From: UBA3700 sp963592135
GTDB taxonomy: Bacteria; Bacillota; Clostridia; Christensenellales; UBA3700
DNA: 64,000 nucleotides
Assembly: GCA_963592135.1 (NCBI GenBank)
Contig: CAVAVP010000006.1
Span: 26,651-90,650 of the forward strand
Reading direction: 5' to 3'
In this document: one piece after another, positions 14,204 through 24,028 of the stretch
Position numbering within the stretch: the first letter of the stretch is position 1
Layout: each line of letters starts with the position of its first letter
Position numbers and translations under genes: made by a program
The notes under the pieces: model-generated
What the model saw: the letters and a program-made list of their open reading frames with translations, nothing else
Told to the model about the DNA's origin: nothing
Databases searched by the model: none

Positions 14204-16963
14204 ATGAAACAAGAAGAACAAAACTTTGAGACCTTATCCATTGAAAAAACTAGAGAGTTTTTCAATAGTGATTTAACAAGAGGTTTATCAAGTGAAGACG
14301 TAGCAAAAAGACAACAAATCTACGGAAAGAATGAACTCAAAGAAAAAGAAAAAGATTCTTGGTTTAAGATTTTTATTTCTCAATTAAAAGATCCTATGAT
14401 TTATGTCTTATTTGCAGCTATTTTAGTTACTATTATTGTCTCTATTTATGACACAGTTGTAGCTATTAGAAGCGGCAAGGGATTTGACTTCCTTTCAGTT
14501 GGAGATTGGCCAGATGTTATAATAATTTTAGCGGTTATTATAGTAAATGCAATTATAGGTACTGTACAGGAAATTAAGGCTAACACTTCCCTAGAGGCTT
14601 TAAAGAAAATGTCTAGTCCAGAATCTTTAGTTATAAGAGATGGAAAAAGAATTAAAATCAAAGCTTCCGAACTTGTACCAGGCGATTTAGTTGTAATAGA
14701 AGAAGGAGACACAATAGGTGCAGACCTTCGTTTAATTGAAGCTGTTAATTTAAAGTGTACTGAATCAAGTTTAACAGGAGAATCAGTTCCAGTTGAAAAA
14801 GATGCAAGTATTGTATTTTCAGATAGAGTTGGCATAGGAGATAGAACTAACCTTGTCTTTATGTCAACAACGGTTGCCTATGGTAGAGGTATTGGTATTG
14901 TTGTAGGCACAGGGATGAACACTGAAATTGGGAAAATTGCTGATGCTCTTGAAGAGGCTGAAGATGAAGAAACTCCTCTACAAAAGGTTCTTGCAAAACT
15001 TTCAAAATTCTTAGGTTATTTAACATTAGGAATTGTTGGAGCCGTTTTACTTGCAGAAATAGTTTGGATATTTATAGATAACAATCAAGGAAATGTAGAT
15101 TCTTGGATTGATTCAGTATTGTCAGCAATATCACTTGCAGTTGCTGCCGTTCCTGAAGGCTTATCTGCAGTAGTTACGATTGTTTTATCATTAGGTGTTC
15201 AAAAGATGGTTCATGCAAATACTATCGTAAGAAAGTTACCATCCGTTGAAACACTAGGTGCAGTATCTGTTGTTTGCTCAGATAAAACAGGAACATTAAC
15301 TCAAAACAAAATGACTGTTGTTGAGGCGTATGTAGATAACACTTTCTTTGAAGAACAAGACTTTAATGAAAGCAATAAAAACAAATCATTAAGATTCCTA
15401 GCTGCAGGTATGTCACTATGCTCTAATGCTACTGTTGATGAAGGAGTTTATGGAGACCCAACAGAAATTGCCCTTGTTAATCTTGCAAATAATTTTGGTT
15501 TACATAAGAAAGACTTAGAATCTAAAACACCACGTATTTCTGAATATCCTTTTGATTCAGTAAGAAAAATGATGTCAACAAAGCACTCAAATGGTGATAA
15601 TTCAATAATTTACACAAAAGGTGCTTTGGATTCAATTTTATCTCATACAACAAAAATTTTAGATAATGGTGTTGTAAGAGATATTACAAGTGAAGATCTA
15701 GAAAATATAGGTAATGCAAATACTCATTTTGCTAATAATGCACTGCGTGCACTTGCTCTTGCTTATACTGAAAAAGATAAAATTGATGAGGAAAATTTGA
15801 TATTCGTTGGACTTGTTGCTATGATAGATCCTGCTCGTGAAGAAGCTAAGCCTGCCGTTGAAAAATTTAAACAAGCTGGTATTACTACAGTTATGATTAC
15901 AGGCGATCATAAGGACACTGCATTTGCTATTGCTAAAAACTTAGGTATTGTTGAAACAAAAGAACAATGCTTCACTGGCGCAGATGTAGATGCAATGACT
16001 GAAGAACAATTACAAGAATGCGTAAAAACAGCTCGTGTATTTGCTCGAGTATCCCCTACTAATAAAGTTCAAATAGTAAAAGCTTTCCAGGCAAATGGTA
16101 ATATTTGTGCCATGACTGGTGATGGCGTAAATGATGCTCCATCTCTAAAGCAAGCTAATATTGGTATAGCAATGGGAATTACAGGAACCGATGTTGCAAA
16201 AGGTGCAGCCGATATGGTTCTTGTAGATGATAACTTTGCTTCAATTGAAAAAGCCGTTGAAGAAGGCAGAGGAATATATGCGAACATAAAGAAAACAGTT
16301 TTATTCTTGTTATCTTCAAATATAGCTGAAGTTTTAATGATGTTTATATTAATTATAATAGGACTTCCTGCTCCGCTTATTGCAATACACTTATTATGGG
16401 TAAATCTTGTTACAGATTCACTTCCAGCAATTGCTCTTGGTATGCAACCTAAAGAAAAAGGTGTTATGGATGAAAAGCCAAGAGATCCAAATGAAGGCAT
16501 TTTCGCAAATGGTGGTTTATTAATAACACTAGGCTATGGTGCAATACTTACAATTGGAGTCATTATTGCGTACTTTATTCCTGCTTGGCAAGAAAACTTA
16601 TTCACACTTTCTCAAATAAAGAACCTTTATGAAACAAATGATTTAATATTACATCAAGCACAAACAATGGCATTCACTGCACTTGCTCTTGGAGAATTAT
16701 TCCATATGCTAGGCATGTCTGATGTAAATCACTCCTTTGTACATGTATTTAAAGATAAAAACTATATGATGGCAATTGCATTCTTCTTAGGTATAGTTCT
16801 TCAATTATTTGTAATTGAAGTTCCAGGAGTTAGTGATGTATTTAGTACAGCTAATTTAACAACAATTGAATGGGCTTGCACTGCAGCGCTTTCTTTGATT
16901 CCACTTATACTACATGAGTTGATTGTTTTAATTAAATTTTTAATTAAAAAATTCGCTAAATAA
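14204..16963 (+). CDS. P-type IIA cation ATPase, probable Mn2+/Ca2+ exporter
   Basis: 919 residues with the full SERCA-like plan: cytoplasmic N-terminus, actuator loop TGES (about residue 190), phosphorylation site DKTGTLTQNKM (Asp about 360), KGA nucleotide motif, TGDGVNDAPSLK hinge (about 638) and ten predicted helices. Helix 4 carries AAVPEGL, helix 5 SSNIAEV and helix 6 NLVTDSLP, and a helix-8 Glu (ALGELF) is present, so ligands of both SERCA Ca2+ sites seem kept. The Mn2+ riboswitch upstream nevertheless argues that Mn2+ export is its controlled job, as for other riboswitch-linked ATPases such as lactococcal YoaB. Monocistronic with its own terminator. Confidence 0.93.
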   Translation: MKQEEQNFETLSIEKTREFFNSDLTRGLSSEDVAKRQQIYGKNELKEKEKDSWFKIFISQLKDPMIYVLFAAILVTIIVSIYDTVVAIRSGKGFDFLSVGDWPDVIIILAVIIVNAIIGTVQEIKANTSLEALKKMSSPESLVIRDGKRIKIKASELVPGDLVVIEEGDTIGADLRLIEAVNLKCTESSLTGESVPVEKDASIVFSDRVGIGDRTNLVFMSTTVAYGRGIGIVVGTGMNTEIGKIADALEEAEDEETPLQKVLAKLSKFLGYLTLGIVGAVLLAEIVWIFIDNNQGNVDSWIDSVLSAISLAVAAVPEGLSAVVTIVLSLGVQKMVHANTIVRKLPSVETLGAVSVVCSDKTGTLTQNKMTVVEAYVDNTFFEEQDFNESNKNKSLRFLAAGMSLCSNATVDEGVYGDPTEIALVNLANNFGLHKKDLESKTPRISEYPFDSVRKMMSTKHSNGDNSIIYTKGALDSILSHTTKILDNGVVRDITSEDLENIGNANTHFANNALRALALAYTEKDKIDEENLIFVGLVAMIDPAREEAKPAVEKFKQAGITTVMITGDHKDTAFAIAKNLGIVETKEQCFTGADVDAMTEEQLQECVKTARVFARVSPTNKVQIVKAFQANGNICAMTGDGVNDAPSLKQANIGIAMGITGTDVAKGAADMVLVDDNFASIEKAVEEGRGIYANIKKTVLFLLSSNIAEVLMMFILIIIGLPAPLIAIHLLWVNLVTDSLPAIALGMQPKEKGVMDEKPRDPNEGIFANGGLLITLGYGAILTIGVIIAYFIPAWQENLFTLSQIKNLYETNDLILHQAQTMAFTALALGELFHMLGMSDVNHSFVHVFKDKNYMMAIAFFLGIVLQLFVIEVPGVSDVFSTANLTTIEWACTAALSLIPLILHELIVLIKFLIKKFAK

Positions 16964-16984
16964 ACAATAATTAAAATACTATAC

Positions 16985-17030
16985 ATCTCCAATATTTATA
17001 CTAAAAAAGTATATCTATTGGAGATTTTTT
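16985..17030 (+). terminator. Terminator of the P-type ATPase gene
   Basis: ATCTCCAATA (16985-16994) pairs with TATTGGAGAT (17016-17025), with an inner ATACT/AGTAT extension and a TTTTTT tail. Confidence 0.9.
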
Positions 17031-17112
17031 ATTACAAAAATATATCTTAAAAGTCAGAACGAAAGTGCAAATAAAATCAATAAAATGCATATTTTTGATT
17101 ATTGAAAATAAT

Positions 17113-17163
17113 AAAAACATGCAGTTTTTCGGATATTTGTTATCTTCAAAATTGCATGTTTTT
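17113..17163 (-). terminator. Probable terminator of the yhbY operon
   Basis: AAAAACATGCA (17113-17123) and TGCATGTTTTT (17153-17163) are a perfect 11-bp inverted repeat with a 29-base loop, about 20 bases past the yhbY stop; minus-strand continuation TTATTATTTTC. Confidence 0.55.
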
Positions 17164-17184
17164 GGTTATTCTGTAACTTAAATT

Positions 17185-17475
17185 TTATAATATATGCTTT
17201 ATCTTATCTTTATTACTAAATCTATATAATGTTATTTTTTGTCCTAAGACTTGAACTACTTCACTATTTGTATCACTTGCCAATTCTTCAGCTACATCTT
17301 TAGCTTTAAAATCAGCATTTTTTAATACAACGATTTTTATTAATTCATGAGCCTCTAAATATTGATCTATTTCAACAACTACAGAGTCATCAACTCCATT
17401 TTTACCAATATGAGTAACTGGACTTAAATTCATTGCTATACTTCTTAATTTTGCTCTATCTTTACTATTTAACAT
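17185..17475 (-). CDS. yhbY: YhbY/CRS1 RNA-binding protein
   Basis: 96-residue CRM-domain protein that associates with the pre-50S ribosome. KDRAKLRSIAMNLSPVTHIGKNGV at the N-terminus includes the GxxG-type loop GKNG, followed by a helix/strand pattern ending VQVLGQKITLYR, the family signature. It follows obgE by three bases, another ribosome assembly factor, which supports the call. Confidence 0.95.
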   Translation of the reverse strand: MLNSKDRAKLRSIAMNLSPVTHIGKNGVDDSVVVEIDQYLEAHELIKIVVLKNADFKAKDVAEELASDTNSEVVQVLGQKITLYRFSNKDKIKHIL

Positions 17476-17478
17476 ATC

Positions 17479-18735
17479 TTACTCCACAAATTCAAATTCT
17501 ATATCGGATAATCTTACAATATCCCCTTCTTCACAGCCTGCATCCTTTAATGCCGCTATAACACCATTATCTACTAATTTCTTTTGGAAATATCTATTTG
17601 ATTCAAAATCGCTTAAAACAACATTTCTTACTAAATTATCTACAAGGCCACCTACAACTTCATAGCTTCCATCTTCATTTATTAATATTTCAAATGAAGT
17701 TCTATCTTTTACTTCTTCTTTTGCTTCTATATGCATAGGTTCTACTTTTGGAAGAGTTGCTAATTGTTTTACAATTTCATCTAAAAGTTCATTTACTCCT
17801 TGCCTTTTTATAGTCGATAGTCTAAATACTTTTTTGCCTATTGCTTTTTCAAATTCATCTATTTTACTATCATCATCAAGCATATCGCATTTATTTACGC
17901 AAACTATTTGCGGAAGAGATGCAAGCAATGAACTATAATTTTTAAGTTCTTTATTAATAATAAAGTAATCATTAACAGGATCTCTTCCTTCAAATCCTGT
18001 AATATCTACAATATGAACAATCAATCTAACTCTTTCTACATGTCTTAAAAAGCTATGTCCAAGACCTGCACCTTCCGAAGCGCCTTCTATAAGGCCTGGA
18101 ATATCTGCCATCAAGAAAGACTCATCATAATGTTTTACTACGCCTAAATTTGGCGATAATGTCGTGAAATGATAGTTTGCAATCTTTGGCTTTGCTGCAG
18201 ACACAACAGAAAGCAATGTAGATTTACCTACATTTGGGAATCCAACTAATCCTACATCTGCAATTGTTTTTAATTCTAGTATTAAAGTTATCTCTTGAGT
18301 AGTTTCACCTTTTTGACAAAATCTAGGCGCTTTTCTTTGAGGTGTTGCAAATCTTGCATTACCCTTACCTCCTTTTCCGCCTTGAGCGGCAACAAAGGTA
18401 CTATCCTTATAAAACATATCAGCAATAATTTCGCCTGTTTCTTTATTTTTAATTGTGGTTCCTCTTGGAACTTTTATATATAAATCTTTGCCGTTTTTAC
18501 CACGACAATTTTTATTTGAACCATTTGTTCCTTCTTCTGCCCTAAAGTGTTTAGCGTATTGAAAATCAACTAATGTTGATGAATTATCGTCTGCTATAAA
18601 AATAACAGAACCACCATCACCGCCATCGCCGCCATCTGGTCCACCATTATCTACGTATTTTTCGGTATGAAAAGAAACGACACCATCGCCACCTTTTCCT
18701 GCTTTTATAAAAATTGTTGCTATATCAAGAAACAT
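17479..18735 (-). CDS. obgE: Obg GTPase
   Basis: Essential GTPase in 50S maturation and stress control. Residues 1-155 form the glycine-rich Obg fold (DGGDGGDGGSVIF, RGKNGKDLYIKVPRGT, GGKGGKGNARFATP). The G domain has GFPNVGKSTLL (G1), ADIPGLIEGAS (G3) and NKCD (G4). Residues about 350-418 are the OCT domain (FEILINEDGSYEVVG, VVLSDFESNRYF). 418 residues is normal for Firmicutes. Its stop overlaps nothing; nth's stop abuts its start by one shared base. Confidence 0.97.
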   Translation of the reverse strand: MFLDIATIFIKAGKGGDGVVSFHTEKYVDNGGPDGGDGGDGGSVIFIADDNSSTLVDFQYAKHFRAEEGTNGSNKNCRGKNGKDLYIKVPRGTTIKNKETGEIIADMFYKDSTFVAAQGGKGGKGNARFATPQRKAPRFCQKGETTQEITLILELKTIADVGLVGFPNVGKSTLLSVVSAAKPKIANYHFTTLSPNLGVVKHYDESFLMADIPGLIEGASEGAGLGHSFLRHVERVRLIVHIVDITGFEGRDPVNDYFIINKELKNYSSLLASLPQIVCVNKCDMLDDDSKIDEFEKAIGKKVFRLSTIKRQGVNELLDEIVKQLATLPKVEPMHIEAKEEVKDRTSFEILINEDGSYEVVGGLVDNLVRNVVLSDFESNRYFQKKLVDNGVIAALKDAGCEEGDIVRLSDIEFEFVE

Positions 18736-19370
18736 TATTTATTTCTCCCTGTTTTACAATATTCTTTAATCTTGCATAAATTACACTCAGGTTTTCTTGC
18801 ATGACATGTATATCTTCCTAAGAAAATCAATAAATGATGTGCTCTTATCCATTTTTCATTAGGTATTATTTTCATTAGTTTTTGTTCTACTTTTAAAGGA
18901 CCTTTGCTGTTTGCAAGCCCTATTCTATTTGAAACACGTAGAACATGTGTATCAACAGCAATTGCACTTTCTTTAAAAGCTTCTGCCATCACAACATTTG
19001 CTGTCTTTCTTCCAACTCCTGAAAGAGTTATTAATTTTTCTATACTATCAGGAACCTCACCATTAAACTTTTCTATTAATTGTTTTGAACAATTTTGAAT
19101 ATTTTTAGATTTATTCTTATAAAATCCACAAGGTTTAATTAAATTTTCTAATTCCTCAATTGGAATATTTGCAAAGTCTTCTGGTCTATTATATTTCTTA
19201 AAAAGTTCCTTAGTGACAATATTTACTCTTTTATCTGTACATTGAGCAGAAAGTATTACTGCTACTAATAATTCAAAATTAGAATTAAAATTAAGCTCAC
19301 AATGAGCATAAGGATACATCTCCTCTAGTTTTTCTAAAATGGTAGATATATCCTTATTTGCATTATTCAT
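18735..19370 (-). CDS. nth: Endonuclease III
   Basis: DNA glycosylase/AP lyase for oxidised pyrimidines. 211 residues: helix-hairpin-helix LSGVGRKTANVVMAE with the catalytic Lys, AVDTHVLRVSNRIGL with the catalytic Asp, and the 4Fe-4S loop C-x6-C-x2-C-x5-C (CHARKPECNLCKIKEYC) at the C-terminus. Inserted between obgE and dapL in one tight operon (spacings 0-12 bases). Confidence 0.97.
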   Translation of the reverse strand: MNNANKDISTILEKLEEMYPYAHCELNFNSNFELLVAVILSAQCTDKRVNIVTKELFKKYNRPEDFANIPIEELENLIKPCGFYKNKSKNIQNCSKQLIEKFNGEVPDSIEKLITLSGVGRKTANVVMAEAFKESAIAVDTHVLRVSNRIGLANSKGPLKVEQKLMKIIPNEKWIRAHHLLIFLGRYTCHARKPECNLCKIKEYCKTGRNK

Positions 19371-19373
19371 AAA

Positions 19374-20552
19374 TTAAAATAGTTTAACTATTCTCTTTAC
19401 AGCCTCTTTAGTCACTTCTCTATCTCCAAAAGCTGTTAATCTAAAGTATCCTTCGCCTTCTTCACCAAAGCCTGCACCTGGTGTTCCTACAACGCCATAT
19501 TCATTTAATAGTTTATCGAAGAATTCCCAAGATTTCATTCCTTTAGGACATTTCATCCAAATATATGGTGAGTTTTCTCCACCAACATACCAAGCACCTA
19601 CTGAGTCTAAAGCTTCCTTTATAATCTTTGCGTTATCTCTATAATATTGTAAATTTTCTTGAATTTGTCTTTGACCCTCATCTGTAAATACAGCAGCTGC
19701 TGCTCTTTGAATAACATAAGGGGTTCCGTTAAACTTTGTAGATTGACGTCTATTCCATAAAGCATTAGCTGAAATTCCATCAAAAACAAGCTCTTTTGGA
19801 ACTACTGTATAACCACAACGAGTACCCGTAAAGCCTGCTGTTTTAGAAAATGAACAAATCTCTAAAGCGCAAGTTCTAGCACCCTCAATTTCAAATATAG
19901 ATTTTGGAAGTGATTTATCTGTAATAAATGCCTCATATGCAGCATCAAAAATAATTAGTGCTTTATGAGCATTGGCATAATCTACCCACTTTTTTAATGC
20001 GTCCTTTGTATATACTGCTCCAGTTGGATTATTTGGAGAACAAATATATATAACATCTGCATCTATATTATCGTTAGGTAGTGGCATAAATCCATTTTCT
20101 TTATTTCCTGCAATTGTAGAAATTTTTCTACCACCCATAATATTAACATCAATATAAGCTGGGTAAACAGGATCTGGAATTAAAACTTTATTTGATGGAT
20201 CAATAATATCTAGAATATTTCCTAAATCAGATTTAGCTCCATCAGACACAATAACTTCATCAATATCTAATTTAACATTATGCTTTGCATAATATTTTAC
20301 TAATTCTTCTCTTAAAAAGTCATAGCCAAGTTCAGGACCATATCCACGGAAAGTTTCTTTATGGGCCATCTCATCTACAGCTTTATGCATGGCTTCAATA
20401 ACCACTGGAGCAAGAGGTAATGTTACATCCCCAATAGATAATTTATAAACTGGTTTCCCAGGATTAGCGGCTTGATATTCTCTAACTTTTCTTGCAACTG
20501 TTGAGAATAAATAGCTATCTTTTAACTCTAAAAAATGATTATTTAATTTCAT
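19374..20552 (-). CDS. dapL: LL-diaminopimelate aminotransferase
   Basis: PLP enzyme that converts tetrahydrodipicolinate directly to LL-diaminopimelate, bypassing the acylated routes to lysine and peptidoglycan. 392 residues; KLSIGDVTLPLAP, EELVKYY, SDGAKSDLGN, PDPVYPAYID, CSPNNPTGAVY and the PLP lysine in CSFSKTAGFTGTRCGYTVVP match DapL. Starting ATG lies 11 bases from the purA stop. Confidence 0.95.
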   Translation of the reverse strand: MKLNNHFLELKDSYLFSTVARKVREYQAANPGKPVYKLSIGDVTLPLAPVVIEAMHKAVDEMAHKETFRGYGPELGYDFLREELVKYYAKHNVKLDIDEVIVSDGAKSDLGNILDIIDPSNKVLIPDPVYPAYIDVNIMGGRKISTIAGNKENGFMPLPNDNIDADVIYICSPNNPTGAVYTKDALKKWVDYANAHKALIIFDAAYEAFITDKSLPKSIFEIEGARTCALEICSFSKTAGFTGTRCGYTVVPKELVFDGISANALWNRRQSTKFNGTPYVIQRAAAAVFTDEGQRQIQENLQYYRDNAKIIKEALDSVGAWYVGGENSPYIWMKCPKGMKSWEFFDKLLNEYGVVGTPGAGFGEEGEGYFRLTAFGDREVTKEAVKRIVKLF

Positions 20553-20563
20553 ATTATTGCCTC

Positions 20564-21850
20564 TTAGTCATTCCAAAGCATATATGCTTCTCTTTCTGCA
20601 CCAACTGAAACAAGTGAGATATTACATCCTACTTTTTCTTCAATGAACTTAATATAATCATAAGCTTCTTTTGGTAATTCTTCAGGTTTTCTACATTTTG
20701 AAATATCACATTTCCAACCTGGCAAATATTCAATTACTGGTTTTGCATCATCAAGAGATTTTCCACGTGGGAAATCTGTAGTAATCTTACCATTAATATC
20801 ATAAGCAACACATACCGGAATCTTATCCATATAAGAAAGAACATCAACCTTAGTTAAAGCAACTTCATCTGCGCCTTGACACATAACACCATATTTTGAT
20901 GCTACAACATCGAATGCTCCTACTCTTCTTGGTCTTCCTGTTGCTGCACCATACTCGCCGCCTGCATCACGAAGAGCTTTTTTATCTTCTTCACTCATAC
21001 CTAGTTCTACAGTAAATGGTCCTTCACCTACACATGAAGAATAAGCTTTCATAATACCGATAGATTTATCTAATCTTAAATTTGGAACTCCTGCACCAAT
21101 TGGAGCATAAGCTGCAATCGAGTTTGAAGAACTTGTATAAGGATTAATACCAAAATCAATATCACGTAAAGCACCAAGTTGTGCTTCGAATAATATTTTC
21201 TTTCCTGCTTTATGTTGATCATTTAAATATTTAGACATATTAACAACAAATGGTTTTAATCTATCACCATATGTTTTTAAGTAATCCATCATTTCATCAA
21301 CACTAACTGGATCTGCTCCATATCCCTTGCAAATTAATAAATTCTTATATTCTACAATACCTGCAACTTTTTCTCTAAGTACAGCTTCATCTTCGAATAA
21401 ATCACCCATCATTATAATTTTCTTAGCATACTTATCCGAATATACTGGAGCAATACCACGACGAGTTGAACCAAACTTTTTACCTGCAAGTCTTTCTTCT
21501 TCTAAACAATCTAATTGAATATGATAAGGCATTACAATTACTGCTCTTTCAGAAATTTTTAAATTATCTGGTGTAATTTTAATTCCGCCTGCGATTAATT
21601 TATCCATTTCACCGCATAGGTGTTTCATATCGATAACCATACCATTTCCCATGATATTTACATTATCTTCTCTTAAAATACCTGATGGTAATAAGTTTAA
21701 AATAAACTTACCCTTATCATTTATAACAGTGTGACCTGCATTGTTTCCACCTTGATAGCGGCAAACAATATCATATTCTTGTGATACTAAATCAACAATA
21801 CGTCCTTTACCTTCGTCACCCCAGTTAATTCCTACAATAGCTGTTAACAT
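20564..21850 (-). CDS. purA: Adenylosuccinate synthetase
   Basis: Joins IMP and aspartate with GTP in AMP synthesis. The 428-residue protein begins with the GTP-binding IVGINWGDEGKGRIVDL and carries YQGGNNAGHTV, SGILREDNVNIMGNGMVID and GRPRRVGAFD. An Arg (GKGR) stands where GKGK is most common, a mild change. AGGAGATATATAA precedes the ATG. Lies behind the small DAK2-like gene by 38 bases. Confidence 0.96.
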   Translation of the reverse strand: MLTAIVGINWGDEGKGRIVDLVSQEYDIVCRYQGGNNAGHTVINDKGKFILNLLPSGILREDNVNIMGNGMVIDMKHLCGEMDKLIAGGIKITPDNLKISERAVIVMPYHIQLDCLEEERLAGKKFGSTRRGIAPVYSDKYAKKIIMMGDLFEDEAVLREKVAGIVEYKNLLICKGYGADPVSVDEMMDYLKTYGDRLKPFVVNMSKYLNDQHKAGKKILFEAQLGALRDIDFGINPYTSSSNSIAAYAPIGAGVPNLRLDKSIGIMKAYSSCVGEGPFTVELGMSEEDKKALRDAGGEYGAATGRPRRVGAFDVVASKYGVMCQGADEVALTKVDVLSYMDKIPVCVAYDINGKITTDFPRGKSLDDAKPVIEYLPGWKCDISKCRKPEELPKEAYDYIKFIEEKVGCNISLVSVGAEREAYMLWND

Positions 21851-21888
21851 TTATATATCTCCTTATAACAAAAATTTATTTTTCTTAT

Positions 21889-22137
21889 TTAACCTTTTAA
21901 ACCATGAGATTGTCTTTCCATATCTTCAACAACAATATCATAAATAGTTCCTATTGTTGAACAATACTCTAAAACTTTCCATGGTTCATCTGTATGAAAA
22001 TGAATCTTTAATGTTTCTTCATCTCCAGCAACGACTAAACAATCTCCGTCTAAATCGTTTTCAAAATACTCTATTACATCCTCTCTATCTAATTTACATC
22101 CATCAATTAGTAACTGTGTATCATACTTATTTACCAT
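21889..22137 (-). CDS. Standalone C-terminal segment of a FakA/YloV-type DAK2 protein
   Basis: 82 residues, YDTQLLIDGCKLDREDVIEY then GDCLVVAGDEETLKIHFHTD, PWKVLEYCSTIGTIYDIVVE and DMERQSHGL. This is the stretch that follows the DAK2 domain in FakA/YloV kinases, including the HxHTDxPxxVL and NMxxQ motifs, but without kinase domain. Such short proteins occur alone in Clostridia. It is first in the run leading to purA, with GGTTAGGG-rich sequence before the ATG and no strong Shine-Dalgarno. Role unknown; it cannot be a kinase by itself. Confidence 0.75.
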   Translation of the reverse strand: MVNKYDTQLLIDGCKLDREDVIEYFENDLDGDCLVVAGDEETLKIHFHTDEPWKVLEYCSTIGTIYDIVVEDMERQSHGLKG

Positions 22138-22220
22138 ATATAACCCTAACCTTTATTTTTTTTGTTGAATTTTAGTCTTTTTTATTATAAATAAAACAAC
22201 GACAAAAACACACATTAAGT

Positions 22221-22226
22221 ATTATA
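22221..22226 (-). promoter_or_regulatory. -10 element for the purA-dapL-nth-obgE-yhbY operon
   Basis: Perfect TATAAT on the minus strand about 85 bases before the DAK2-like ATG; a weak -35 (TACAAT) 17 bases further. The remaining gap 22227-22436 contains a plus-strand TTGACA near 22311 but no open frame or structured RNA that I can see. Confidence 0.45.
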
Positions 22227-22436
22227 GCATAAACAAATATGACATTGTATTGTTATTTATAAACTTTTAAGCAAAAGTTAATTGAAAAAGAAAAATTGTT
22301 GACATTATTTTTGAATGCAACTAAAAATTTATATATTCATAATTATTATATTCACGAATTTATAAACAAAAAAAATTAAATAAAATCCTAACAATTGCTT
22401 CCCCTGATTCAATATATTTTTTCGTAAAATTGCATG

Positions 22437-22480
22437 AAAAAAAACTGAAACCTTTGATTTAATCATTAGTTTCAGTTTTT
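22437..22480 (-). terminator. guaA terminator
   Basis: AAAAACTGAAAC and GTTTCAGTTTTT pair around an 17-base loop just past the guaA stop; minus-strand run of T follows. Confidence 0.85.
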
Positions 22481-22486
22481 TATTTT

Positions 22487-24028
22487 TTATTCAAATTCTA
22501 TAGTTGCTGGTGGTTTTGATGTAATATCATACATTACTCTATTTACATGTTTAACTTCATTTACTATACGAGTTGAAACTCTTCCTAAAATATCATAAGG
22601 AATTTGAGCCCAATCTGCTGTCATAAAGTCAGATGTACTTACAGCACGTAATGCAATAGCATAATCATATGTTCTAAAATCACCCATAACTCCTACTGAT
22701 TGCATGTTTGTTAAAGCTGCAAAATATTGACCTAAAGTTTTATCCACCCCTGCTTTTGCTATTTCTTCTCTATATATAGCATCTGCATCTTGAACAATCT
22801 TAACCTTTTCTGCAGTTACTTCTCCGATAATTCTAATACCAAGACCTGGTCCTGGGAATGGTTGACGATAAACTAGGTAATCAGGAATGCCTAATTCCAA
22901 TCCTACTTTTCTAACCTCATCCTTAAATAGTAAACGTAAAGGTTCAATAATTTCTTTAAAGTTTACTACTGATGGAAGGCCTCCTACATTATGATGAGAT
23001 TTAATTACAGCACTTTTTCCTAAACCTGATTCAATTACATCAGGATAAATTGTACCTTGAACTAAAAAGTCTACTGCTCCAATTTTCTTAGCTTCATCTT
23101 CAAATACTCTAATAAACTCTTCACCAATAATTTTTCTCTTCTTTTCTGGTTCTGTAACGCCCTTTAATTTTGCATAAAATCTTTCTTGAGCATTAACTCT
23201 AATAAAGTTCAATTTATATGGCCCATTTGGTCCAAAAACAGCCTCTACTTCATCGCCTTCATTTTTTCTAAGTAGACCATGATCTACAAATACACATGTT
23301 AATTGTTCACCAACTGCCTTAGATAATAATACTGCAGCGACAGAAGAATCTACACCACCAGATAATGCGCATAAAACTTTACCTTTGCCGACTTTAGCTC
23401 TTATTTGTTCAATGCTTGTTTTTACAAAGGAATCCATTCTCCAATCGCCACTGCATCCACAAACATCAAAAACGAAGCCTGCCAACATTTTATTACCTTC
23501 TACTGAGTGCATAACTTCAGGATGGAATTGTACTGCATATAACTTCTTTTGTACATTTTGCATAGCTGCAACTGGGCAAACTGGTGTTTTTCCAACAATT
23601 TCAAAACCTTCAGGAACCTTTGCTACATAATCTGTATGACTCATCCAAGTAATTGTCTCATTTGAACAGTTTTTAAATAACAACGATTTTGTGTCTACAT
23701 TTACTAAAGTTTTACCATATTCGCTAGTTGGAGCATGCTCTACAACACCACCTAAAGAATATGCCATAAATTGGCAACCATAACATATACCAAGTATTGG
23801 ATATCCCAAATCAAAGATTGCCTTATCTACTTTGGGAGAATCTTCTCCATAAACCGAATTAGGACCACCTGTAAAAATGATTCCTTTTGGATTAATTTCC
23901 TTAATTTTTTCAATTGAAATCGAATATGGATACATTTCACAGTATACATTCAAATCTCTTACACGTCTTGCTATTAGTTGGTTATATTGACCACCAAAAT
24001 CTAGAACTAATATTGTCTCGTTTTTCAT
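22487..24028 (-). CDS. guaA: GMP synthase (glutamine-hydrolysing)
   Basis: Converts XMP to GMP. 513 residues: class I glutaminase with GICYGCQ (nucleophile Cys) and VQFHPEV, ATP pyrophosphatase loop ALSGGVDSSVAA, and the C-terminal dimerisation domain ending PPATIEFE. Its ATG overlaps the stop of the upstream P-type ATPase by four bases, an odd pairing. No guanine riboswitch was found in front of either gene. Confidence 0.97.
   Translation of the reverse strand: MKNETILVLDFGGQYNQLIARRVRDLNVYCEMYPYSISIEKIKEINPKGIIFTGGPNSVYGEDSPKVDKAIFDLGYPILGICYGCQFMAYSLGGVVEHAPTSEYGKTLVNVDTKSLLFKNCSNETITWMSHTDYVAKVPEGFEIVGKTPVCPVAAMQNVQKKLYAVQFHPEVMHSVEGNKMLAGFVFDVCGCSGDWRMDSFVKTSIEQIRAKVGKGKVLCALSGGVDSSVAAVLLSKAVGEQLTCVFVDHGLLRKNEGDEVEAVFGPNGPYKLNFIRVNAQERFYAKLKGVTEPEKKRKIIGEEFIRVFEDEAKKIGAVDFLVQGTIYPDVIESGLGKSAVIKSHHNVGGLPSVVNFKEIIEPLRLLFKDEVRKVGLELGIPDYLVYRQPFPGPGLGIRIIGEVTAEKVKIVQDADAIYREEIAKAGVDKTLGQYFAALTNMQSVGVMGDFRTYDYAIALRAVSTSDFMTADWAQIPYDILGRVSTRIVNEVKHVNRVMYDITSKPPATIEFE

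Noticed and set aside
22138..22486. Guanine or other purine riboswitch near purA/guaA
   Set aside because: No three-way junction with the conserved TATA and kissing-loop segments could be found on either strand.
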